Shown here one piece after another: positions 7,488-14,810 of a stretch of 15,434 bases of DNA. Numbering within the stretch: the stretch's first letter is position 1; every line of letters begins with the position of its first letter. A model generated the notes under the pieces. That model was given only the letters and a program-made list of their open reading frames with translations. It searched no databases and was not told where the DNA came from. The translations under genes were made by a program, and so were the position numbers. Source of the DNA: Pseudomonadota bacterium (GTDB taxonomy: Bacteria > Myxococcota > Myxococcia > Myxococcales > Anaeromyxobacteraceae). The stretch covers positions 1-15,434 of the forward strand of contig JAEYOU010000188.1 in the NCBI GenBank assembly GCA_023411405.1, read 5' to 3'.

Positions 7488-8269
7488 TGCGCGCGAGGAT
7501 CCAGCGGCTCCTGAGGGCGACGCTCCTCGCCTGCGTCCTCGCGCTTCCCGCGGTGTGCGCACACGCCGCGGAGCCCAGGGCCGGATCGGCGCAGGTCACG
7601 TCCTCCATCCGGAGCGAGGCTCCGAGCTCCATGAAGTCCGGGGACACGGCGCAGGCACTGCGGATCGTCCTCGGACTCACGGTCCTCGCGATCCTGCCGG
7701 CGCTCGTCATCTCGCTCACACCGTTCCTGCGGATCATCATCGTGCTCTCGATGCTCCGGCACGGCCTGGGGATGAACGAGACGCCGCCCAACCCGGTCCT
7801 GATCGGGCTCTCCCTGTTCCTGACCCTCTTCACCATCTCCCCGGTGCTCGAGCGGATGAACGCGGAGTCGCTCCAGCCGTTCATGGCGGGGAGCATCTCC
7901 ATGGAGGCGGGGTACGAGAAGGCCGTGGACCCGCTCCGCGAGTTCATGGTCCGGCAGACGCGGGAGGAGGATCTCGCGCTGATGGTGGAGCTGTCGAAGG
8001 CGCCCGCGCCCCGGACGATGGACGACATCAGCAACGTCCAGCTCGTCCCCGCGTACATGCTCTCGGAGCTCCGCGCAGCCTTCCAGATCGGCTTCGTCGT
8101 CCTCCTGCCGTTCCTGCTCATCGACCTGGTCGTGTCCACGATCTTGATGGCCCTGGGCATGATGATGATGCCGCCCGTCTCGGTGAGCCTCCCGCTCAAG
8201 GTCCTCATGTTCGTGCTCGTGGACGGCTGGAGCCTGCTCGTCAAGGCGCTGGTGGGGTCGTTTCACTGA
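7487..8269 (+). CDS. fliP: Flagellar export gate protein FliP
   Basis: This 260-residue protein is FliP, the main subunit of the FliP5-FliQ4-FliR1 gate through which rod, hook and filament proteins leave the cell. A cleavable signal peptide covers residues 1-27 (ending AHA|A), as in characterised FliP. Membrane segments lie near 57-92, 103-121, 200-223 and 236-256. Diagnostic stretches are SLTPFLRIIIVLSMLRHGLG, NETPPNPVLIGLSLFLTLF, VPAYMLSELRAAFQIGF, LPFLLIDLVVSTILMALGMM and MMPPVSVSLPLKVLMFVLVD. The ATG at 7487 shares one base with the fliO stop; a GTG at 7484 in the same frame would give the 4-base overlap used elsewhere and cannot be excluded. The usual partners fliQ and fliR do not follow. 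Confidence 0.97.
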   Translation: MRARIQRLLRATLLACVLALPAVCAHAAEPRAGSAQVTSSIRSEAPSSMKSGDTAQALRIVLGLTVLAILPALVISLTPFLRIIIVLSMLRHGLGMNETPPNPVLIGLSLFLTLFTISPVLERMNAESLQPFMAGSISMEAGYEKAVDPLREFMVRQTREEDLALMVELSKAPAPRTMDDISNVQLVPAYMLSELRAAFQIGFVVLLPFLLIDLVVSTILMALGMMMMPPVSVSLPLKVLMFVLVDGWSLLVKALVGSFH

Positions 8270-8277
8270 CGGCCAGG

Positions 8278-9087
8278 ATGGACCGTGCGATGCCAGACCA
8301 CTGGGCGCCGTACCGGCCACCGCCGACGCCGGCGGACGAGCCCCTCCGCGCGGAGTCCGGGGATCCCGTCCGGTGTGAGGCGGAGCTGTGGAGGCGGTGG
8401 CGCGAGGAGGGTGAGCGCGCTGCACGCGACCTGCTGGCGGAGCGGTACCGGGGGTACGCGAAGAGCCTCGCCGCGCGGCTCTTCTCACGGCGATCGTTCA
8501 ACGACGTCGCGTTCGAGGAGTACCACCAGCTCGCGCTCCTGGGCCTCATGGAGGCGATGGACCGGTTCGACCCCGCTCGAGGGGTGAAGTTCAAGACCTT
8601 CGCGACCCCTCGAATCCAGGGGGCGATCCACAATGGGCTCGAGACGCTCACGGAGCGACATCAGCAGATCGCGATGCGGCGGCGCCTCGCCTCCGAGCGC
8701 ACCGCCTCGCTCGTCCCCGAGCACATGGCCCTGGGCGATCCCGAGAAGCTGCTCGCGCAGCTCGGGGACGTTGCCGTCGACGTCGCCCTGGCGTTCATCC
8801 TGGACGGGATCGGCCTCGGCCCGGATGCGCGAGAGAGGCTCCCCGGCAATGCCTACGCGGAGACGGAGCTCAGTCAGGTGCGCGCGAGGCTCTGGCAGGG
8901 TGTCGAGCAGCTCTCCGCCCAGGAGCGCGAGGTGCTCGAGCTGCACTACCGGCGCGGCAGGCGCTTCGAGGAGATCGCGCGCCACATGGCGCTGAGCAAG
9001 GGGCGCATCTCCCAGATCCACTCCCAGGCCGTCGGCCGGCTCCGGAAGCTCTTCTCGACGACCGGGCTGTGCGACGTCACGTTCTGA
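8278..9087 (+). CDS. fliA: FliA-type (sigma-28-like) RNA polymerase sigma factor
   Basis: This 269-residue sigma-70 family protein is probably the flagellar sigma factor that directs RNA polymerase to late flagellar promoters. Region 2 lies at about 48-120: AARDLLAERYRGYAKSLAAR, the core-binding EEYHQLALLGLMEAMDRFDP, and the -10-recognition segment VKFKTFATPRIQGAIHNGLE. A short region 3 follows, with an unusual hydrophobic linker (VAVDVALAFILDGIG, 165-179). Region 4 at about 208-260 contains LSAQEREVLELHYRRGRRFE then an HTH ending in MALSKGRISQIHSQAVGRLR, which binds the -35 element. It begins 8 bases after fliP. ATG codons at 8278 and 8290 are both possible starts; neither has a strong ribosome binding site. 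No anti-sigma factor FlgM is seen nearby. FliA fits the setting best; a related general-stress-type sigma is less likely. Confidence 0.85.
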   Translation: MDRAMPDHWAPYRPPPTPADEPLRAESGDPVRCEAELWRRWREEGERAARDLLAERYRGYAKSLAARLFSRRSFNDVAFEEYHQLALLGLMEAMDRFDPARGVKFKTFATPRIQGAIHNGLETLTERHQQIAMRRRLASERTASLVPEHMALGDPEKLLAQLGDVAVDVALAFILDGIGLGPDARERLPGNAYAETELSQVRARLWQGVEQLSAQEREVLELHYRRGRRFEEIARHMALSKGRISQIHSQAVGRLRKLFSTTGLCDVTF

Positions 9088-9095
9088 TTCTGAGC

Positions 9096-9106
9096 AGGTG
9101 AGGAGA
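9096..9106 (+). promoter_or_regulatory. Strong ribosome binding site of the TPR gene
   Basis: The stretch AGGTGAGGAGA ends 6 bases before the ATG at 9113 and is a near-ideal Shine-Dalgarno sequence. It decides the start: five further in-frame codons lie upstream (to 9098), but they overlap this site. The strong independent site contrasts with the coupled starts of the genes before it, so this gene may be translated at a different level from them. Confidence 0.7.
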
Positions 9107-9112
9107 GCGAGA

Positions 9113-10213
9113 ATGGCCGACCAGGCGGCTGCCAGGCAGAGACTCACGAGGGTCCAGGGCTATCGAGCCGGCGATCCGGGCAACGAGACCTTGCGCGCGG
9201 ACGTCTTCTACACGGCGCTCGAGGCCGGTGCGCCGGAGGTGGCGGAGGCCGAGCTCATGCGTGCGCTCGGCGAGAAGCCCGAGGACCCCGTCTGGCGGCA
9301 CCGGCGCTCCACGCTGCTCCTCGCGACGAAGCGGTACGACGAGGCGCGCGCGGCGTTGCAGGAGCTCATGGACGCGGGGATGGACGATCCAGCGATCGTC
9401 CACGATCTCGCGTTCGCGCTGTTCCGGTCCGGTCACGTGGAGCGTGCCGCGGAGACGGTTCTTCCCCTGCTCGACGTTCCGACGCAACGCGAGGGGCCGG
9501 CCTGGCCCCTGTGGCTCCGCTGCATGCACCGGCTGGAGCGCGAAGAGGTCGGGCTCGAGAGGTTCCGAGCCCAGCTCGCCGAAGGCGGCCCTTCGATCGA
9601 TGCGGTCGGCGTCGCGAGCTTGATGGCGATCGACGTGGGGCGGCTCGCAGAGGCCAACGTCTGGTCGAAGACGGCGCTGCAGCATGCTCCGGATCATCTG
9701 GAGGCGCTCGTCGCCCGGGGCACGCTGGCGCTCTCGACCGGGGCGCTGCAGGAGGCGCAGCAGTGCTATGAGCGAGGGCTGAGCGTGAGCCCGGCGGACG
9801 GACGGACCTGGTCCGGGCTCGCGCTCGTGCGGATGGCGTTCGGAGACCTGGCGGGGGCCGACGCGGCGTTCGGCCATGCGGTGACGAACATGCCGGACCA
9901 CGTCGGGACGTGGATCGCCCATGGCTGGTGCCGAGTCTTGCTCGAGAAGCCCGCCGAAGCACGGAAGAGCTTCGAGGAGGGGATCCAGCGCGACCGGAAC
10001 ATGGGCGAGAGCCACGGAGGCCTCGCCGTGGCGCTCGCGCGTCTCGGAGAGGTGGATGCCGCCAAGCGCGAGATCGAGATCGCGCTGCGCCTGGACCCCA
10101 CCGGGATGGGCGCGAGGTATGCAGAAGCCGTGCTCGACGGGAAGGCCGAAGATCCCGACACGGTACGAAAGCTGTCTTTACTGGCCGCGAGGGCGGTGAG
10201 GTCGTCGCGCTGA
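9113..10213 (+). CDS. Tetratricopeptide-repeat (TPR) protein, last gene of the flagellar operon
   Basis: This 366-residue protein consists almost wholly of helix pairs with TPR spacing. Repeats can be seen at about residues 59-92 (WRHRRSTLLLATKRYDEARA), 93-123, 163-195, 196-229 (LEALVARGTLALSTGALQEA), 230-263 (GRTWSGLALVRMAFGDLAGA), 264-297 and 298-331 (GESHGGLAVALARLGEVDAA). The Trp/Gly/Ala and Ala-20-type positions are well kept, and a Pro often ends the second helix (SPADG, MPDHV, LDPTG). There is no signal peptide or membrane segment, so it is probably cytoplasmic. TPR folds bind other proteins; injectisome translocator chaperones use them too. It lies 25 bases after the sigma gene and ends the operon, so an export chaperone, assembly factor or sigma-control role is possible, but nothing in the sequence settles it. 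Confidence 0.9.
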   Translation: MADQAAARQRLTRVQGYRAGDPGNETLRADVFYTALEAGAPEVAEAELMRALGEKPEDPVWRHRRSTLLLATKRYDEARAALQELMDAGMDDPAIVHDLAFALFRSGHVERAAETVLPLLDVPTQREGPAWPLWLRCMHRLEREEVGLERFRAQLAEGGPSIDAVGVASLMAIDVGRLAEANVWSKTALQHAPDHLEALVARGTLALSTGALQEAQQCYERGLSVSPADGRTWSGLALVRMAFGDLAGADAAFGHAVTNMPDHVGTWIAHGWCRVLLEKPAEARKSFEEGIQRDRNMGESHGGLAVALARLGEVDAAKREIEIALRLDPTGMGARYAEAVLDGKAEDPDTVRKLSLLAARAVRSSR

Positions 10214-10238
10214 TCCCGTGTCGCCGCGTATCGACTAT

Positions 10239-10267
10239 CTGGGCGGATGACTCCGCCCGGAGGCGGG
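10239..10267. terminator. Hairpin between convergent genes (possible bidirectional terminator)
   Basis: GGGCGGA (10241-10247) and TCCGCCC (10252-10258) form a perfect 7-bp stem with loop TGAC, extended by a G-T and a C-G pair to 10239/10260. A second, overlapping hairpin is possible: CCGCC (10253-10257) with GGCGG (10262-10266). The site lies in the 84 bases between the stop of the TPR gene and the stop of the DUF1349 gene on the other strand, where a two-way terminator would be expected. No T-run follows on either strand, so this would be a U-tract-free terminator or simply a 3'-end-protecting structure. Confidence 0.45.
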
Positions 10268-10297
10268 AACCAGAGGCGGATGTACACGGCCGCTGAG

Positions 10298-10921
10298 TCA
10301 CGCCGCATGCGCCTCCCAGGCGCAAGGGCGCAGCTCCAGGTACTTGAAGGTGCAGGCGAAGCGCTCGCCCACCGGGCTGCAGGCGTAGACCCCGGCGGAG
10401 AGGACCTCCGGGCAGTCGTGGAGGTGCGTGACCCGGAGCTGGTGCCAGTCCGCGCCGTCGGAGGCGCACTCCACCAGGAAGTCGTCGCCGCGGCGGCTCA
10501 CGCGGTAGGTCATCTCGCGGACCTCGCCCGCCACGTCCTGCGTGGCCCAGTCCGAGAACCCGAGGTTCGTCACCACGGAGCCCAGCCGGCCCCGGCGCTC
10601 GTCCTCCCGCTCCACCGAGCACTTGATCCAGCTCTCCGGCCCCGCCCGGACCATGAGGCCACACTGGTCGTACTGGGCGCGCGGCGTCCAGCGGGCCCGC
10701 GCCTCGAGCGTGAACTCGCCTGCCACCTGGAGCGCCCAGAGGTGGCCGTCGTCGCGGCGGACCCCGTAGTGGGTGCGCTGCCAAAAGTCGGTCCGCGCGC
10801 CGGTCTCGAGGTGGAGGCCGCCTCCGAAGCGGTGCGTCGGGGGCGGATTGAGCCAGGCGCCGCGGGGCTCGGGGCCGGCGAAGTCGAAGCGGATCGGGGC
10901 GGCGGGGCGGAGCGGGTCCAT
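10298..10921 (-). CDS. DUF1349 domain protein (concanavalin A-like fold)
   Basis: This 207-residue protein belongs to the DUF1349 family, which has a concanavalin/laminin-G-like beta-sandwich. Recognisable parts are RTDFWQRTHYGVRRDDGHLW near residues 44-63, FTLEARARWTPRAQYDQCGL followed by MVRAGPESWIKCSVE (about 70-104), and SVVTNLGFSDWATQ (about 114-127). The end, SAGVYACSPVGERFACTFKYLEL, is also typical. Relatives often occur beside sugar-degrading enzymes and may bind glycans; yeast Ree1 is a distant member. No signal peptide is seen, so it is probably cytoplasmic. The ATG at 10921 has GGAG about 6 bases before it. It is the last gene of the three-gene minus-strand unit. The biochemical function is unknown. 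Confidence 0.85.
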   Translation of the reverse strand: MDPLRPAAPIRFDFAGPEPRGAWLNPPPTHRFGGGLHLETGARTDFWQRTHYGVRRDDGHLWALQVAGEFTLEARARWTPRAQYDQCGLMVRAGPESWIKCSVEREDERRGRLGSVVTNLGFSDWATQDVAGEVREMTYRVSRRGDDFLVECASDGADWHQLRVTHLHDCPEVLSAGVYACSPVGERFACTFKYLELRPCAWEAHAA

Positions 10922-10959
10922 GTGATCTCCGGAGGGTCGACGCCCGCATTCTGCCCCAG

Positions 10960-10994
10960 CCAGCCGCGCCGGGCACCGGCTGGTCCGGGTGCCC
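10960..10994 (-). repeat. Two overlapping inverted repeats in the FAD oxidoreductase/DUF1349 gap
   Basis: In the 75-base gap between the two minus-strand genes, GGGCACC (10971-10977) pairs with GGTGCCC (10988-10994), and CCAGCCG (10960-10966) pairs with CGGCTGG (10977-10983). Each is a perfect 7-bp stem with a 10-base loop. The two overlap and cannot fully form together. The first hairpin begins only 2 bases after the oxidoreductase stop. There is no T-run. Possible roles are partial termination, protection of the upstream mRNA, or folding that affects the downstream gene; chance is also possible in DNA this GC-rich. Confidence 0.5.
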
Positions 10995-10996
10995 CA

Positions 10997-12579
<1,583 letters not shown>

Positions 12580-12583
<4 letters not shown>

Positions 12584-13755
12584 AGCCGCACCATGTCGGG
12601 TTCGGCCGCGCCGGTCTTCCCCGCTGTGGAGAGGAGGCGTAGCGCGAGCTGGGTGTTGAGGCGCGCCCGCGCGCGGAGATCCTCGAGACCCGAGACGATG
12701 CGGCTGCGCAGCTCGTCACGCTCGTCCCAGGCGCGATCGATGGCCGCGATGAGCTCTCCGGCGCTCACGTGCCCGAGGCGAGGCGCCGGGAGGCGGAGCT
12801 CCTCGAGGAAGCCGAGCACCTTGGTCGCGTAGGGGAGCGCGACGAAGGGCAGCCCCGCGAGCGCGGAGAGGATGAGGAAGTGCAGCCGCATCCCCACCGT
12901 GAACGAGAAGTGCCGCAGCAGCGAGACGATCTGCCCGGGGGTGTACTCCCGCTTCAGGACCGTGGCGCGCTGCGCGCGGCGCATCTGGCCCACCACCCCG
13001 TGGCAGTGCTGGACGTCGTACCGCCGCCGCTCGAGCGGGAAGAAGACCACCTCCGCGTCGAGCCGATCGACCATGAAGTCGGCGGCGCTCGCGAGCAGGC
13101 GGTGGTAGTGCTCGAGGTTGAGCCCCGGCTCGAGCGCGCTCCGTTCGCGCACGAGGAACGGCTCACGGACCGAGAACCCGATCAACGTGCAGTCGGGATC
13201 GATCGCCTCGGCCCGGAGGATCTCGTCGAGCGTGAGCGGCTCGGGCTCGAGGAGGACCGCCGGGTCCGCGGTGAGGGTGACCTCCCGCTCGAGGCCGATC
13301 TCCTCGAAGAGCTGGCGGGAGTGGCGGTCGCGGACCGTGATGACGGCCGCTCGCCGGAGGGCGTCTCGGACCCTCGAGCGTACGGGCGAGTCCGAGAGCA
13401 GCGGGCCCGCGCTCACGGCGTGGACCATCACGGGGACCCCGACGTCGTGCGCGATGAAGACCTCGCGGAGGAACAGGTCGGCGTCGTTCTCGTACAGGAT
13501 CCCTCCACCGCCGAGGATGAAGAGGTCCTGCCGGGCGATCAGCTCCTGGGCCTCGCGGCGGGACGAGCGACCGAGCTCCACCGCGTGCTCCACCCGGTGC
13601 CGCCGCAGCGTGTCCGCGGGATCCCTGGTGAACACCGTGAGCTCCACGGGCAGGGACCGGCGCAGCTCCGCGACGATCGCGGTGAGGATCGCCTCGTCGC
13701 CGAGGTTGTGGCCGCCGTAGGAGCCCGAGATGGCGATCCGCGTGGTTCCCTGCAT
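12580..13755 (-). CDS. csaB: CsaB-like polysaccharide pyruvyl transferase family protein
   Basis: This 391-residue protein belongs to the polysaccharide pyruvyl transferase family, which transfers pyruvate from phosphoenolpyruvate to sugar residues of surface polymers; CsaB does so on cell-wall polymers that anchor S-layer proteins. Family segments are ISGSYGGHNLGDEAILTAIV (about residues 9-28), LFILGGGGILYEND (about 78-91), and VGMRLHFLILSALAGLPFVA with ALPYATKVLGFLEEL (about 288-320). The ATG at 13755 was chosen because GGAGG lies 5 bases before it; the frame stays open to an ATG at 13815, which has no such site and adds an Arg-rich stretch unlike the family. It is the first gene of the minus-strand unit. 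The exact acceptor is not known, and csaB is used in the broad sense. Confidence 0.87.
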
Positions 13756-13979
13756 GGAGTCCTCCGGCGAGGGTCCGAGGCCGCGAACGCGCGCGCGGCT
13801 CCACCTTCGCTGCATGGACGGTAGGGACTCGTGCCGTGGGAGGAAAGGCGGGCTCGGTGTGTGCGAGTGGACCGCAGCGCAAGGGATGCGTGCTGCTGCG
13901 CCCAGCGACGCGGAGCCTGCAGTCGCGATCGGTCGTTCGAGTACTCACCGTGGGGAAGGGGGTGGAGGAGGTGGAGACG
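13756..13979. promoter_or_regulatory. Divergent intergenic region with likely promoters for both sides
   Basis: These 224 bases separate the start of the minus-strand pyruvyl transferase gene from the start of the small plus-strand gene, so promoters for both directions should lie here. The minus-strand ribosome binding site (GGAGG, complement of 13761-13765) and the plus-strand one (GGAGGAGG, 13965-13972) mark its ends. No convincing -35/-10 or -24/-12 pair could be recognised by eye; only an 8-base palindrome, GAGTACTC (13939-13946), stands out. Confidence 0.4.
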
Positions 13980-14261
13980 ATGCGCGTTCTCGTCGTCCTG
14001 AGGAGGCGTTCGGAAGGGCGGCCGCTGGCGGCCGCGTTCGAGGCGGCGACCTTCGGGACGGCGGGGCCGGTGAAGGTGGTCGCGGTCGTTCCGCGCAGGG
14101 CGCTGCCACCTCCGCCGCCGGCCCCCTGGAACCCTGGAAGCTGGGTCTCGTCCGCGGAGCTCACCACCCGAGTTCGCAACGACACGGAGCGGCTGGCGTC
14201 TCGGCTCGCCTCCGGAGGGCGCCCACCGCGCGCCCGCCGCCGTGCCGCCCGGGGGGAGTGA
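13980..14261 (+). CDS. Small protein, possibly a truncated universal-stress-protein-like gene
   Basis: This 93-residue reading frame has one of the best ribosome binding sites in the window (GGAGGAGG, 13965-13972, 7 bases before ATG) and strongly G/C-biased third positions, so it is probably translated. The opening MRVLVVLRRRSEGRPLAAAF, the second strand VKVVAVVPRRALPPPPP and the later ERLASRLASGG follow the strand-helix-strand-helix order of UspA-type proteins. The usual Asp of the first strand-loop is missing. USP domains are about 140 residues; here the frame ends in an Arg-rich tail, and no continuation of the ATP-binding half (GxxxxG...S/T) was found in the other two frames. It could be a decayed or shortened member, or an unrelated small protein. 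The family link is weak. Confidence 0.5.
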   Translation: MRVLVVLRRRSEGRPLAAAFEAATFGTAGPVKVVAVVPRRALPPPPPAPWNPGSWVSSAELTTRVRNDTERLASRLASGGRPPRARRRAARGE

Positions 14262-14300
14262 CCTCCGCGGTTACGGTGTCACCCTCCCGGCAGGCGCGAG

Positions 14301-14382
14301 CCCAAGAATTCTTCGGAGATCCCGCCTCGTGCAGCGAGGCCGCCCGGCACGGCACGTGCTTCTTCTGGCGCGAACGTTCGCG
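14301..14382. promoter_or_regulatory. Cluster of palindromes upstream of the cupredoxin-like gene (candidate operators)
   Basis: Three inverted repeats lie in the 161-base gap before the ATG at 14423. AAGAATTCTT (14304-14313) is a perfect 10-base palindrome that continues with flanking CC/GG after one mismatch (14301-14316). GCACGTGC (14352-14359) is 8 bases. CGCGAACGTTCGCG (14369-14382) is a perfect 14-base palindrome ending 40 bases before the start. The first is AT-rich in a very GC-rich setting. Such sites often bind dimeric regulators, but no known operator was recognised; the GAAC/GTTC halves abut, unlike LexA boxes. Confidence 0.4.
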
Positions 14383-14422
14383 TCCGAGCCCGGGCGCGCA
14401 CCCGACCACGGAGAGCACGCAG

Positions 14423-14782
14423 ATGCGTAAGTGGACCCTCACCTTCCTCACCGCCGCCGGCCTCGCCGCCGCCGCGCTCCTCCTCCCGTCCCAGGGCGAC
14501 GCCGCCGATGCGAAGGCGCCGAAGGTCGTCCAGCTGTCCATCACGGACGACGGCGTGTCGCCGATGGCCATCCCCGCGAAGATGGGCGAACCGCTCCGGA
14601 TCGCCATCACCCGCACGACAAACGCGACCTGCATCACGCAGGTCGTGGTGAAGGACTACGGGATCAACCAGCCGGTCCCGCTCAACAAGACGGTGAACGT
14701 GGACATCACGCCGAAGGCGACGGGCAAGGTCCGCATCACCTGCGGGATGGGCATGGGCGTCGCCGTCCTGAACGTGCAGTGA
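14423..14782 (+). CDS. Small exported cupredoxin-like protein
   Basis: This 119-residue protein has a clear signal peptide: positive MRK, a hydrophobic core (LTFLTAAGLAAAALLL, residues 6-21) and a GDA|A or ADA-type cleavage region near 26-30. The mature part follows the cupredoxin-like beta-sandwich: VVQLSITDDGVSPMAIPAKM, GEPLRIAITRTTNATC, a VVKDYGINQPVPLNKTV segment, then ITPKATGKVRITCGMGMG. Candidate metal ligands are Cys70, Cys107 and Met109/Met111 in the CGMGM motif; a His ligand is not seen, so it may bind copper in a non-classical way. Relatives occur as stand-alone periplasmic proteins or fused to metal-transport ATPases. The ATG has GGAG 9 bases before it (14410-14413). A role in periplasmic copper handling is likely but inferred. 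Confidence 0.82.
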   Translation: MRKWTLTFLTAAGLAAAALLLPSQGDAADAKAPKVVQLSITDDGVSPMAIPAKMGEPLRIAITRTTNATCITQVVVKDYGINQPVPLNKTVNVDITPKATGKVRITCGMGMGVAVLNVQ

Positions 14783-14810
14783 CGGCCCGACGGGGCGGGG
14801 GAAGCCGCAG

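Noticed and set aside
1..8269. The cluster as a non-flagellar type III injectisome
   Set aside because: FlgD and FlgE are unmistakable and co-transcribed, and no secretin or needle gene is seen, so a flagellar origin is far better supported despite the SctQ-like and short FliG-like parts.
12769..13824. A 351-codon + strand frame opposite the pyruvyl transferase gene
   Set aside because: It is very rich in Glu/Arg/Val/Asp, with no domain; the minus-strand protein has clear family segments.
14369..14382. The GAAC/GTTC palindrome as a LexA (SOS) box
   Set aside because: Known boxes of this type have a spacer between GAAC and GTTC halves; here the halves directly abut.
14783..14810. A terminator between the cupredoxin-like and DUF697 genes
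   Set aside because: Only a 4-bp GCCC/GGGC stem can be drawn and there is no T-run, so it is not distinguishable from chance in GC-rich DNA.
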